From the NCBI RefSeq assembly GCF_009696145.1, contig NZ_VUMO01000010.1, forward strand, positions 1 to 64,000: a stretch of DNA of 64,000 nt. Reading direction: 5' to 3'. The notes beneath the pieces were generated by a model. The model was not told the origin of the DNA, did not search any database, and saw only the letters and a list, made by a program, of their open reading frames with translations. A program made the position numbers and the translations under genes. This DNA comes from Pseudoramibacter porci (GTDB lineage Bacteria; Bacillota; Clostridia; Eubacteriales; Eubacteriaceae). This document shows, piece by piece, positions 27,449-36,219 of this stretch (positions are counted from its first letter, which is position 1; each line of letters opens with the position of its first letter).

Positions 27449-28456
27449 TTATTTAGACTGCATTTCTATATTTATTGTATTTTCAATTTTCGATATGATG
27501 TCGCCATCCATATAAGCAATTGCTTGTTTAATTGCATTTTTTATCGCATAAGCATTGGAACTTCCATGTGCTTTAATCAGTCCGCCGCGTATGCCAAGAA
27601 ACGGTGCACCACCAACTTCGTCAGAACTAAATTCTTTCTTAAAAGACTGGAGATCTTTTTTTATGAGTGCTCCGCCAATTTTACCTCTAGTTGAACTTAA
27701 GATAGCTTGTTTTAATCCGTTTAATAAAAAGCTTGAAAGTCCTTCTAACTGTTTTAATAATATATTACCGGTAAATCCATCTGTGACAATGACATCTGCA
27801 TCACCGTTCATTATATCGCGGGATTCAATATTGCCGATAAAATTAATTGACTTTGTTTCCGACAATAGCTGATACGCTTTTTTTACTAAGCTGCTGCCTT
27901 TTTCTTCCTCAGTACCTATATTGAGTAATCCAACTTTTGGAAACGCAACATTAAATACATTTTGATAGTAAATCGATCCTAAAATACCAAACTGTTGCAG
28001 GTATTCGGCTTTACAATCTGCGTTAGCTCCTGAATCTAATAACAATGTCACATGATCTTTCGTCGGAAGCGGTGTCGCTAAAGCTGGTCTTTTGATTCCC
28101 TTTATACGCCCTAACTTGAAAAGACCGCCAGCTAACAAAGCACCTGTCGAACCGGCTGACACAAGTACACTATCTTCTTCGTCACGATTCACTGCATCTA
28201 ACCCAATCACAATCGAAGAGTCTTGTTTCTCTCTAATTGCCTTCATAGGTTCTTCATTAAAGCCAATGACCGACTTTGACGGTAGAATATCGATAGCTTC
28301 TTTTGGATATTTTACCAAAGATAACTCGTTGATAATTGCAGACTCGCTACCGATAAGCGTTAAGTGAACTTGATACTCATTAACTGCATCGGCACAACCC
28401 TTTACAATTTCTCGAGGGGCAAAATCGCCGCCCATTGCATCCACAAAGATATGCAT
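27449..28456 (-). CDS. plsX: Phosphate acyltransferase PlsX
   Basis: 335-residue enzyme that makes acyl-phosphate from acyl-ACP for membrane phospholipid synthesis. Diagnostic stretches are DAMGGDFAPREIVKGC, ASDG-like VIVTDGFTGNILLK and SAGSTGALLAGG. It lies between rpmF and acpP, its standard context. fapR is not next to it. Confidence 0.95.
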   Translation of the reverse strand: MHIFVDAMGGDFAPREIVKGCADAVNEYQVHLTLIGSESAIINELSLVKYPKEAIDILPSKSVIGFNEEPMKAIREKQDSSIVIGLDAVNRDEEDSVLVSAGSTGALLAGGLFKLGRIKGIKRPALATPLPTKDHVTLLLDSGANADCKAEYLQQFGILGSIYYQNVFNVAFPKVGLLNIGTEEEKGSSLVKKAYQLLSETKSINFIGNIESRDIMNGDADVIVTDGFTGNILLKQLEGLSSFLLNGLKQAILSSTRGKIGGALIKKDLQSFKKEFSSDEVGGAPFLGIRGGLIKAHGSSNAYAIKNAIKQAIAYMDGDIISKIENTINIEMQSK

Positions 28457-28500
28457 ATGTTTTCCCTAATAAATCAGAAAAACAGAGGCAAAGCTCTGTT

Positions 28501-28677
28501 TTAGTCTTCAGCTAACACTTCTGTGTCTTTATATGTTCCACAATTTCTGCAAACACGATGTGGCAACTTAATTTCACCACATTTCGGGCAAACGCTCATG
28601 CCTGGAACAGTCAGCTTGTAATGCGTTCTTCTTTTATCGCGTCGCGCTTTAGATGATCTATGCTTCGGTACTGCCAT
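28501..28677 (-). CDS. rpmF: 50S ribosomal protein L32, zinc-binding form
   Basis: 58 residues from the ATG at 28677 with GGGAGG upstream. [21 protein letters not shown] is the L32 start; CPKCG and CRNCG supply four cysteines for zinc, so this is the C+ form. It lies in the yceD-rpmF-plsX-acpP order. Confidence 0.96.
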   Translation of the reverse strand: MAVPKHRSSKARRDKRRTHYKLTVPGMSVCPKCGEIKLPHRVCRNCGTYKDTEVLAED

Positions 28678-28735
28678 TGTTACACCTCCCAACATCTATA
28701 ACTATGATTTAGTAATTATACTACAATAGCCCCAT

Positions 28736-29224
28736 TTATAAAAGTTTTTTTAATGCTTCCATTCTAGGATCGATTCCATCATCGTCATCCGAATGATCAC
28801 TTTGATGGCACTGACATTCTTCAAAATTTAAATTCACACCGCATCCTGGGCAAATTCCTTTACAATCCGGCTTGCATAAAACCCTAAATGGTTCATTAAT
28901 ATAGAGACATTCTTCTATACAAGGGATGATATCAAGTGCCTCTAACGAGGGATTAATTTCGCTCGATTCGTGATATACATAATCACACTGATAGGGTGTA
29001 GGTTGTAAGCATCTGGCACATTCAAAAACCATCGTTCCCGTTATGTGCATGTCCACCATCACCTCATGACGATTGACTAGACTGAGATGTCCTGTAACCT
29101 GTAACCCCTCATCAGGAATTCGGCCATTCAGTTCATGATTGTCATCAATCAAATCATCTGAATAAACCCGAAAATCCAGAGGATAATGTACGCCACCACG
29201 TAATTCTGAAATTTCTATTTTCAT
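28736..29224 (-). CDS. yceD: DUF177 protein YceD
   Basis: 162 residues from the ATG at 29224 with GGAG six bases before it. Family DUF177 members are nearly always encoded just before rpmF and are linked to 23S rRNA accumulation. Visible features are ECARCLQPTPYQ and the late cysteine pair in CKGICPGCGVNLN, probably a zinc site, and an acidic tail. It starts a unit with a strong promoter overlapped by an inverted repeat. Confidence 0.9.
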   Translation of the reverse strand: MKIEISELRGGVHYPLDFRVYSDDLIDDNHELNGRIPDEGLQVTGHLSLVNRHEVMVDMHITGTMVFECARCLQPTPYQCDYVYHESSEINPSLEALDIIPCIEECLYINEPFRVLCKPDCKGICPGCGVNLNFEECQCHQSDHSDDDDGIDPRMEALKKLL

Positions 29225-29235
29225 TATAAACTCCA

Positions 29236-29279
29236 AATGGGCAAGACTCATTATAAATGAGAATTGCCCATTCTGTCAA
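29236..29279 (-). promoter_or_regulatory. Promoter of yceD-rpmF-plsX-acpP with an overlapping inverted repeat
   Basis: On the minus strand TTGACA (29274-29279) and TATAAT (29250-29255) are 18 bases apart. An inverted repeat with perfect outer arms AATGGGCAA (29236-29244) and TTGCCCATT (29264-29272), plus inner arms CTCATT/AATGAG, covers the spacer, the -10 and the start point. This is where a repressor operator would sit. It does not match the FapR consensus as I know it. Confidence 0.75.
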
Positions 29280-29311
29280 GAAAAATTCTTGAATTAATAT
29301 TTAATTCGTTC

Positions 29312-30511
29312 TTATTTCGCTGCTTCTACTAATTCAACCGTATCTCTAGCAATCATTAATTCTTCATTGGTCGGAATAATCATTACTTTCGTCTTAGAAT
29401 CATCCGTTGAAATAATTGTTTCTTCTCCGCGAACCTTATTCTTTTCAGGATCAAGTTCGATACCTAAAAATTGTAATCCGTCACAAATTGACGCACGAGC
29501 AGTATCTGAGTTTTCACCGAGACCCGCTGTGAAAATAATACCGTCTACACCATTCATCGCTGCAGCGTACGAACCAATGGTTGTTTTAACTCTATACTGG
29601 AAGACATCTAACGCTAATTGCGCGCGCTTATTTCCTTCTCCCGCAGCCTGTTCGATATCTCTAAAATCTGAGCTGACGCCGGAAATGCCAAGAACGCCAG
29701 ATTCCTTATTCATCATGTTGTCAACTTCTTCTGTTGTGTAGCCTCTCTGACGAAGGAAAATAAGAATTTCAGGATCAATATCTCCGCATCTTGTCCCCAT
29801 TGCCAGGCCAGCTAACGGCGTCAAACCCATCGACGTATCAATAGATTCACCATGGCAGACAGCAGCAATACTTGCGCCATTACCCAAATGACATGAAATC
29901 AACTTAAGTTCTGAAAGTGGTTTGCCCATTAACTTTGCAGCCTGCAACGTGACAAATCGATGAGATGTCCCATGAAAGCCGTATTTTCTTATGCCATATT
30001 TTTCGTAAAGTTCATACGGCAATGGGTAAATAAATGCTTTTGGCGGCATCGTCTGATGGAAAGCTGTATCAAATACAGCAACCATTGGAACGTTGGGAAG
30101 CATTTCCTGGCAAGCACGAATCCCAATCAAATTGGCTGGATTGTGAAGTGGTGCTAAAACAGAATTTTCTTCCATTTTTTCAATCACTTCATCCGAAATG
30201 AGCACAGAGGATGCAAAGGCTTCGCCGCCGTGAACGGTTCGATGCCCAACAGCGTCAATTTCGTCTAATGATTTGATTACGCCGTGATTTTCATCAACTA
30301 ATGCCTTAAAAATAATATCGAGAGCATCTTTGTGTGTATCTAATGGACGTTTAAACTGAACCTTATTTTTGCCAATGGGTTCATGCTTAACAACAGAACC
30401 TTCAATACCGATTCTTTCTGCAAGACCTTTCGCCAAAACGGTTTCAGTTGTCATGTCTAATAACTGGTATTTTAAAGAGGAACTTCCAGCGTTGATAACA
30501 AGTACTTTCAT
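29312..30511 (-). CDS. ackA: Acetate kinase
   Basis: About 399 residues from the ATG at 30511 ([16 protein letters not shown]); in-frame GTG and TTG codons just upstream are alternatives. The protein interconverts acetyl phosphate/ADP and acetate/ATP, the energy-yielding last step of acetogenic fermentation. Signature [16 protein letters not shown] and HRVVHGG-type [13 protein letters not shown] are present, with [12 protein letters not shown]. Phosphotransacetylase, often its neighbour, is absent here. Confidence 0.97.
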   Translation of the reverse strand: MKVLVINAGSSSLKYQLLDMTTETVLAKGLAERIGIEGSVVKHEPIGKNKVQFKRPLDTHKDALDIIFKALVDENHGVIKSLDEIDAVGHRTVHGGEAFASSVLISDEVIEKMEENSVLAPLHNPANLIGIRACQEMLPNVPMVAVFDTAFHQTMPPKAFIYPLPYELYEKYGIRKYGFHGTSHRFVTLQAAKLMGKPLSELKLISCHLGNGASIAAVCHGESIDTSMGLTPLAGLAMGTRCGDIDPEILIFLRQRGYTTEEVDNMMNKESGVLGISGVSSDFRDIEQAAGEGNKRAQLALDVFQYRVKTTIGSYAAAMNGVDGIIFTAGLGENSDTARASICDGLQFLGIELDPEKNKVRGEETIISTDDSKTKVMIIPTNEELMIARDTVELVEAAK

Positions 30512-30602
30512 CTTTTTCACTTTCTCCTTCAAAAAAATATGCTATCTCAAACTTCTAATACTATATCATTTTTTTTATCTTTCGTCCTAAATTATTTTGT
30601 AA

Positions 30603-30608
30603 TATAAT
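30603..30608 (+). promoter_or_regulatory. -10 box upstream of tmcAL
   Basis: TATAAT directly before the upstream ATG at 30609. If it is used, transcription starts downstream of that ATG, which supports the TTG start at 30660. The -35 is weak. Confidence 0.4.
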
Positions 30609-30659
30609 ATGAAAATATCAAAAAAATCCGAGAAAGATCGTAATTGGAGGCATTTATTT

Positions 30660-31862
30660 TTGAAAGCTCTAGGAATTATCGCCGAATACAATCCTTTTCA
30701 TAACGGGCACCGTTTCCATATCCATACTTCCCAAAAATGTCTTCATCCTGACACCACCATTATTGTTATGAGTGGTCCCTTTGTTCAACGCGGCACCCCC
30801 GCTGTCTTAGACAAGTGGAAGCGCTGCAAAATGGCGCTTTCAAATGGTGCCGACCTTGTCTGTGAATTGCCGTTCCCTTGGGCTTCAGCTGGCGCCGAAA
30901 AATTTGCTGAAGGTGCAGTTGCTATTTTAGATGTTTTAAATTGTTGTTACCTCTCTTTTGGTTCTGAATCGGGCGATATCGAATCATTATCTACCGTGGC
31001 GCGTCTTTTATCTGAGGAAACACCGTCTTTTCAATCGGAGCTGAAAAAACATCTTGAATGTGGAATTAGTTTTGCCAAATCTAGAGAAGATGCTGTTCGT
31101 TCACTTTTGGGAAGAGAAATGGCCGACATGATGACGCATCCTAACAATACGCTTGGCATCGAATACCTTAAAGCAATTAATCGCAGTCGTTCCCATCTTC
31201 AGCCGATCACCATAAAAAGACAAGGTGCACTGCACGATCAAGCTGCTCTTAATTCTTTTTCATCCTCTGCCATTCGACAATTAATTAAAACAAATAATGT
31301 TGATCGTGCGGCTGATTATCTTCCTTACCCTTCGCATGTATTAAAAAATACACTTTTTTCTTCTTTAGAGATAGATTTTGAAAGATTAACTGCTGCTAAG
31401 CTCTTAACAGCCTCACGTTCTCAGCTTCTAGACCTGCCGGACGTGACAGAAGGTTTAGAGTTTGCACTTCAAAATTCAGTTCGGGATTCGCAAGCATTCT
31501 CTTATCAACAAATCATCGATCGCGTTTCTTCAAAACGAATACCAAAAAGTCGAATCCGACGCATCCTCTTGTATTTAGCTCTCGATATTTCAAGAGAAGT
31601 CTTGTATCAATCCTGGAAAGCTGCACCGCCATATGTTCGTATTCTTGGCATGAACGATCGAGGGCGTGCCTATTTGGCTGAAAATAAAAAGAAAATTCAT
31701 TGTCCTGTCTTAATTAATGTAAAAAGTAATCAAACGCAATTAGATAACTCGGCAAAAAAAATATTAAGACTTGATATGCAGGCTCAAAATATGTGGAATT
31801 ACTTACATAGAGACAGGGTGCTGTTTCAGGACTATCGCCATTCGCCAATCCTTGTATTTTAG
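30660..31862 (+). CDS. tmcAL: tRNA(Met) cytidine acetate ligase TmcAL (YlbM)
   Basis: 400 residues from a TTG start at 30660, nine bases after GGAGG. The in-frame ATG at 30609 has no Shine-Dalgarno and adds a 17-residue extension without family character. The nucleotidyltransferase signature ALGIIAEYNPFHNGHRFHI and SGPFVQRGTPAVLDKW identify the enzyme, which uses acetate and ATP to form N4-acetylcytidine at the elongator tRNA-Met wobble base. It stands head to head with ackA, which is suggestive because acetate is its substrate. Confidence 0.92.
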   Translation: MKALGIIAEYNPFHNGHRFHIHTSQKCLHPDTTIIVMSGPFVQRGTPAVLDKWKRCKMALSNGADLVCELPFPWASAGAEKFAEGAVAILDVLNCCYLSFGSESGDIESLSTVARLLSEETPSFQSELKKHLECGISFAKSREDAVRSLLGREMADMMTHPNNTLGIEYLKAINRSRSHLQPITIKRQGALHDQAALNSFSSSAIRQLIKTNNVDRAADYLPYPSHVLKNTLFSSLEIDFERLTAAKLLTASRSQLLDLPDVTEGLEFALQNSVRDSQAFSYQQIIDRVSSKRIPKSRIRRILLYLALDISREVLYQSWKAAPPYVRILGMNDRGRAYLAENKKKIHCPVLINVKSNQTQLDNSAKKILRLDMQAQNMWNYLHRDRVLFQDYRHSPILVF

Positions 31863-31885
31863 ATATTAAAGAAATGAGGTCTATT

Positions 31886-33133
31886 ATGAATCCATCCCTT
31901 ACTTTTGAACAGAAAAAAAATAATTTAGCTAAGATTGCTTGTTCTTTAGGCGTCAATATCCAGCCTGAACAAAAACTTCTCATCAATACGCCAGTGGAAA
32001 GTGCCGATTTTGCACGCCTTGTTGCTAAAAACGCCTTTGAACTCGGTGCGAAAGATGTATCAATTCGCTACAACGACGAACAATTTTCAAGGCTTAGATA
32101 CGATCAAGCCGATCTTGAAACCTTAACAACAATTCCAGAATGGCAGCATGATCGTTTAATTGATATTGTTAATCAAAATACAGCCGTAATCTCCATCTAT
32201 GCAGAAGACCCAGATGTCATGAATGGCGTAGATACAAATAAAGTATTAGCTGCAACACGTGCTGCTCAGGCTTCAGGGAAAAGATATCAAGAGGCTATTA
32301 TGAACGATCGCATCCGCTGGTGCGTCATCTCTGTCCCAACCTCGGGATGGGCACGTAAAATTTTTCCAAACATTCCTGAGGAGCTTGCTGTTTCCAAGTT
32401 GTGGGATGCCATTTTTCATACTACCAGAACGGATTTACCCGATCCTGTCAACGCTTGGAAGATGCACAACCAAAGCTTTGAAAAACGTGTCAATTTCCTA
32501 AACCAACACCAATTCACCGAATTTATCTATACTTCTCAATCGTCCGGCACTGATCTTCGCGTCGGCATGCCAAAAAATCATATTTGGGCCGGTGGATCAG
32601 AAATCGCTCAAGATGGCGTTTCTTTCTTTCCCAACATCCCAACTGAAGAAATTTTCTCTGCACCAGCTAAAAATCGTGTAAATGGAACACTTGTCAGTAC
32701 ACATCCGCTGGTATATAATGGACAGTTGATCGACCATTTCCGATTTACATTTAAAGATGGTCGCGTTACTGATTTTTCAGCAGCACAAGGATACAATGCT
32801 CTAAAATCATTACTTGAGTCCTGTCCTGGCAGCAACCAGCTCGGGGAAATTTCTTTTGTGCCTTTTGACTCTCCGATTCAAAATCTCGGTATTCTTTTTT
32901 ACAATACACTATTCGATGAAAATGCCAGTTGCCATTTTGCTCTCGGCGCTGCATACCCCACTTGTATTAAAGACGGGCAAAATATGGATGAAACAGAATT
33001 AAAGAATGCGGAGTTAAATGTCTCAGATACCCACGTGGATTTTATGGTTGGCTCCTCAGATTTAAATATTACCGGAGTCAAAACTGATGGTTCTAAAACG
33101 CCCATTTTTGTCAATGGAAACTGGGCTATCTAA
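31886..33133 (+). CDS. Aminopeptidase, M29 family (AmpS/PepS type)
   Basis: 415 residues from the ATG at 31886 with GAGG upstream; an ATG at 31874 is poorly placed. M29 thermophilic-type metalloaminopeptidase: the two glutamates, histidines and tyrosine that bind the metal pair can be recognised in TDLRVGMP, WAGGSEIAQDGVSFFPNIPTEE, SCPGSNQLGEISFVP and AFSSNSV-like late segments, and DFMVGSSDLNITG near the C terminus. It is cytosolic and probably trims peptides. It is a two-gene plus-strand unit with tmcAL. Confidence 0.92.
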   Translation: MNPSLTFEQKKNNLAKIACSLGVNIQPEQKLLINTPVESADFARLVAKNAFELGAKDVSIRYNDEQFSRLRYDQADLETLTTIPEWQHDRLIDIVNQNTAVISIYAEDPDVMNGVDTNKVLAATRAAQASGKRYQEAIMNDRIRWCVISVPTSGWARKIFPNIPEELAVSKLWDAIFHTTRTDLPDPVNAWKMHNQSFEKRVNFLNQHQFTEFIYTSQSSGTDLRVGMPKNHIWAGGSEIAQDGVSFFPNIPTEEIFSAPAKNRVNGTLVSTHPLVYNGQLIDHFRFTFKDGRVTDFSAAQGYNALKSLLESCPGSNQLGEISFVPFDSPIQNLGILFYNTLFDENASCHFALGAAYPTCIKDGQNMDETELKNAELNVSDTHVDFMVGSSDLNITGVKTDGSKTPIFVNGNWAI

Positions 33134-33144
33134 ACTCTATTCAA

Positions 33145-33181
33145 AAAACTGGCTACCCCTTTATTGGGCAGCCAGTTTTTA
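33145..33181. terminator. Bidirectional terminator between the M29 gene and tyrS
   Basis: AAAACTGGCT (arm) and AGCCAGTTTT pair around a short loop, with A/T tracts on both sides. It can serve both convergent genes. Confidence 0.85.
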
Positions 33182-33184
33182 ATT

Positions 33185-34408
33185 TTACGACAAAATAAAT
33201 TTTTTAAATACTTTTTTTCCTTTTTTTAGGACAAATCCCTTTGCAAGAAATTCTTTTGTAATTTGCATATTCTGATCTGTTACTTTATCGCCGTCAATCG
33301 AAATGCCGTTTTGATTAATGAGTCTTCTCGCTTCAGACTTACTTTTGGCAATTTCGGAAATGGTGAGAAGATCAACAACCCCAATTTGATCATTTTGTAA
33401 TTGATCTTCTGAAATTTCAACTTTCGGCATATCTGAATCACTTCCTGTTCCTGTGAATAGATTTCGAGAAACCTTTTGCGCTTTATTCGCTTCTTCTTCA
33501 CCGTGAACTAAAGTTGTCAGTTCGTGTGCCAAAATCTCTTTCTTTTCATTGATTCGGGAATCGTCCCATTTTTCCATTTCATCAATTTCATCGAGTGGAA
33601 TAAACGTCAACATCCGCAAGCACTTCATGACGTCTGCATCGTCAATATTTCGCCAGTATTGATAAAATTCAAATGGGCTGGTCTTATTAGGATCGAGCCA
33701 AACAGCGCCTTTCCCTGTTTTGCCCATTTTTTTACCTTCAGAGTTTAATAACAGCGTAATGGTCATAGCATACGCATCATCGCCAGTTTTCTTGCGAATC
33801 AGTTCTGTCCCAGCGAGCATATTGCTCCACTGATCATTTCCGCCAAATTGCATATTAACGCCGTATTCCTGATGCAGATAATAAAAATCATAGGCCTGCA
33901 TAATCATGTAATTAAATTCAAGAAATGACAGTCCACGCGCCATTCGCTGTTTATAGGCTTCTGCTCTCAGCATATTGTTCACAGAAAAATGAACGCCAAC
34001 ATCTCGCAGCAGTTCGATGTAATTTAAGTTTAAAAGCCAGTCTGCATTATTGACTAATTGTGCCTTATCTTCGCCAAATTCGATGAATCTGGACATTTGT
34101 TTTTTGAAGCAATCACAATTGTGCTGGATTTCTTCCGGTGTCATCATTTGTCTCAAATCTGTTCGGCCTGAAGGGTCACCAATATACCCTGTCCCGCCGC
34201 CGACTAATGCCACTGGTCGGTTGCATGCCTGCTGCAGTCTTTTCATCAAGCAAAGCGCCATAAAATGCCCTACATGCAATGAATCTGCTGTTGGATCAAA
34301 ACCGATATAAAATTTTGCGCCGCCTTCATTAATTAATTCTCGGATTTGCGGCTCGTCTGTCACTTGCGCAATCAGTCCACGTGCAACTAACTCGTCATAA
34401 ATTTCCAT
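33185..34408 (-). CDS. tyrS: Tyrosyl-tRNA synthetase
   Basis: 407-residue class I synthetase of the TyrRS I type. It has YIGFDPTADSLHVGHF (HIGH box, about 35-50), GGNDQWSNML, the KMSKS equivalent KMGKTGKGA and a C-terminal S4 RNA-binding domain (SKSEARRLINQNGISIDG). It is regulated by a tyrosine T-box in the 330-base leader. Confidence 0.97.
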   Translation of the reverse strand: MEIYDELVARGLIAQVTDEPQIRELINEGGAKFYIGFDPTADSLHVGHFMALCLMKRLQQACNRPVALVGGGTGYIGDPSGRTDLRQMMTPEEIQHNCDCFKKQMSRFIEFGEDKAQLVNNADWLLNLNYIELLRDVGVHFSVNNMLRAEAYKQRMARGLSFLEFNYMIMQAYDFYYLHQEYGVNMQFGGNDQWSNMLAGTELIRKKTGDDAYAMTITLLLNSEGKKMGKTGKGAVWLDPNKTSPFEFYQYWRNIDDADVMKCLRMLTFIPLDEIDEMEKWDDSRINEKKEILAHELTTLVHGEEEANKAQKVSRNLFTGTGSDSDMPKVEISEDQLQNDQIGVVDLLTISEIAKSKSEARRLINQNGISIDGDKVTDQNMQITKEFLAKGFVLKKGKKVFKKFILS

Positions 34409-34419
34409 TTTCTTACCTC

Positions 34420-34707
34420 CATATCATAAAAAAGCCCCCTATCTGAAAATTTCAGATAGAGGACGAATAACCGTGGTACCACCTCAATTTAAGTCTTATT
34501 GACTCCTCGGTGTATTAATATAATACAAGCTGTATCGGGCAAACCCGTTCAATTCTAATTAATCACCATAAATGATCTTTCAAACTAAAAGCTCCAAAAT
34601 GTACTTCATCTATTTGCTCTTGTGTTTTTGCACCATCCAAACACTCTCTGAAAAGAAACAAATAGACTAATCTTTTTTTCATCGCCTATTTAAATGAGTT
34701 TTTTAGT
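34420..34707 (-). promoter_or_regulatory. Tyrosine T-box leader of tyrS
   Basis: This leader fills the only gene-free stretch above 300 bases. On the minus strand it holds a stem I with GGATGGTG-like distal elements, a probable specifier UAC in GAAGUACA (about 34599-34606), and the T-box sequence GGTGGTACCACGG (34472-34484). It ends in a terminator stem CCTCTATCTGAAA/TTTCAGATAGGGG followed by T6 (34428-34464). Uncharged tRNA-Tyr pairing with the T-box would form the antiterminator and let tyrS be transcribed. Confidence 0.93.
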
Positions 34708-34736
34708 ATTATATCGAATCCTTATTAAGAGTTCAA
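34708..34736 (-). promoter_or_regulatory. Promoter of the tyrS T-box transcript
   Basis: TTGAAC (34731-34736) and TATAAT (34708-34713) are spaced by 17 bases on the minus strand. The -35 adjoins the stop region of the upstream chromate transporter gene. Confidence 0.85.
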
Positions 34737-34738
34737 GT

Positions 34739-35314
34739 CTAAAATTTTACGATAATGCCAACAACTGCTGCGATAGCAATAAAAATAATTGGGTGTAATT
34801 TTTTCACTTTCGGAACCCGATTCGTCATCGTAAAAATAACAACGCCAAAGGCAACGGCTTTCCAGTTAATAAAAGTAATAAAATTCCATATAGATAGATA
34901 TCGATGGGGTTTAAATAATGCTATTTCACCAACTGAACAGCAAGCTGCCGCAATTAATGCAGTTGAAGCAGGACGCAGTCCATAAAAACCGTCTTGAACA
35001 TACTGGTTATCTTTAAATGTTTTAAGCGCCATCGCAATTAGCGTAATGATGATCACTGACGGCAGAACTTCACTCAATGTCGAAACAATGGCTCCCAACA
35101 CACCACCTACTCTAAAGCCCACATATGTCGCCATATTGATGCCAAGTGGGCCGGGTGTCGATTCTGATACAGCGACCATATCTGCAAGTTGAGACTGCGT
35201 ATACCAATGCATTGTTTGACCAATATCGCTTAGAAAAGGCAATGTCGCCATTCCGCCTCCAATCGCAAAAAGGCCTGTTTTAAAAAATTCCCATAAGAGT
35301 CTAAAATATAGCAC
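34739..35314 (-). CDS. Chromate transporter, second half-size subunit
   Basis: 191-residue membrane protein of the short-chain CHR family. Motifs FFKTGLFAIGGGMATLPFL and the conserved GPLGINMATYVGFRVGG identify it. It follows the other half-size gene with a one-base overlap, so the two make a heteromeric pair as in other Firmicutes. Substrate could be chromate or another oxyanion; family names are based on a few members. Confidence 0.9.
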   Translation of the reverse strand: MLYFRLLWEFFKTGLFAIGGGMATLPFLSDIGQTMHWYTQSQLADMVAVSESTPGPLGINMATYVGFRVGGVLGAIVSTLSEVLPSVIIITLIAMALKTFKDNQYVQDGFYGLRPASTALIAAACCSVGEIALFKPHRYLSIWNFITFINWKAVAFGVVIFTMTNRVPKVKKLHPIIFIAIAAVVGIIVKF

Positions 35315-35874
35315 TATTTTTTACCTCCCTTCCGGATACGCAGAGATTGAATTAAAATTCCAGCTGTAGCGGCAATGAGAACAAACACAACTGGCGAAAT
35401 ATTTGAAACAATGGCCAATATCAAAACACATAAAAAAATGCCAAAGGTGGCTTTATCAACAATTGAACTTTTCCCAATTTTGATGACCGCATTTAAAATG
35501 AGAACAACAACCGCGATTCTTATGCCCTTAAAAGCATTGACAACCACTTCAGAATTTTCAAAACGGCTGATAATTTTAGCCAGCGTCATGATGATGAGCA
35601 GTGATGGCGATATGACCCCTAGTGTTGCGAAAATCCCCCCAATGACGCCGCGTTTCTTATAGCCGATAAATGTAGCCGTATTGACAGCGATAATACCCGG
35701 CGTGCATTGTCCGATCGCATAATAATCAGCGATTTCCTGATCTGAAACCCATTTTTTATTTTCGACAATTTCTCTTTGAAGAATTGGCAGCATTGCATAG
35801 CCGCCGCCAAACATCATAGCTCCAATTTTAAAAAAAGTAGCATATAACGTCAAAATCGATACACGCTTTTCCAT
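35314..35874 (-). CDS. Chromate transporter, first half-size subunit
   Basis: 186-residue CHR family protein with FFKIGAMMFGGGYAMLPIL and the QCTPGIIAVNTATFIGYK motif. Several hydrophobic segments. The pair with the following gene equals one full-length ChrA split in two. Confidence 0.9.
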   Translation of the reverse strand: MEKRVSILTLYATFFKIGAMMFGGGYAMLPILQREIVENKKWVSDQEIADYYAIGQCTPGIIAVNTATFIGYKKRGVIGGIFATLGVISPSLLIIMTLAKIISRFENSEVVVNAFKGIRIAVVVLILNAVIKIGKSSIVDKATFGIFLCVLILAIVSNISPVVFVLIAATAGILIQSLRIRKGGKK

Positions 35875-35900
35875 TATTTTTCTCTATTTAATTCCCATAA

Positions 35901-35932
35901 AAAAACGTCCAATCATTTAATGATCAGACGTG
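35901..35932 (-). terminator. Terminator of the ferredoxin gene
   Basis: ACGTCTGATCATT and AATGATTGGACGT form a long stem on the minus strand, followed by T7. It lies 19 bases after the ferredoxin stop. Confidence 0.8.
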
Positions 35933-35950
35933 TATATTCCTTTTGGTCAC

Positions 35951-36136
35951 TTAAATTTGTTCAATGACACCTACCGGGCAGCCATCCATTGCTTCTTCGG
36001 CACTTTCAGCTAATTCCGATGTTACGTCAATATCTCTAGCTTCAGCAACGCCTTCATCGTTAATAAAAAAGATTTCCGGGCAAGTTGCTTCACAAGCTCC
36101 GCAACCAATGCAACCTTCATTGACCGTATATTTCAT
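35951..36136 (-). CDS. Single-cluster [4Fe-4S] ferredoxin
   Basis: 61-residue acidic electron carrier. C9, C12, C15 (CIGCGAC) and C53 (DGCP) are the likely cluster ligands, by comparison with the Thermotoga-type ferredoxin. C19 remains, but its usual disulfide partner position holds Ser45, so no disulfide is expected. GGAGG precedes the ATG. It stands head to head with a Crp-family regulator and shares a compact promoter region with it. Confidence 0.93.
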   Translation of the reverse strand: MKYTVNEGCIGCGACEATCPEIFFINDEGVAEARDIDVTSELAESAEEAMDGCPVGVIEQI

Positions 36137-36169
36137 AACAATCTCCTCCTTTAATATTAAATATGATTT

Positions 36170-36178
36170 TAGTATAAT
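36170..36178. promoter_or_regulatory. Overlapping divergent -10 boxes between ferredoxin and crp-like genes
   Basis: TAGTATAAT can be read as TATAAT on the plus strand (36172-36177, for the regulator) and as TATACT on the minus strand (for ferredoxin). Polymerase could occupy only one direction at a time. No clear -35 boxes are visible, which would fit activator-dependent promoters. Confidence 0.5.
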
Positions 36179-36219
36179 ACATATAGCAAAATAAAAAAAG
36201 AAAAACTTGGAGGCTATCC

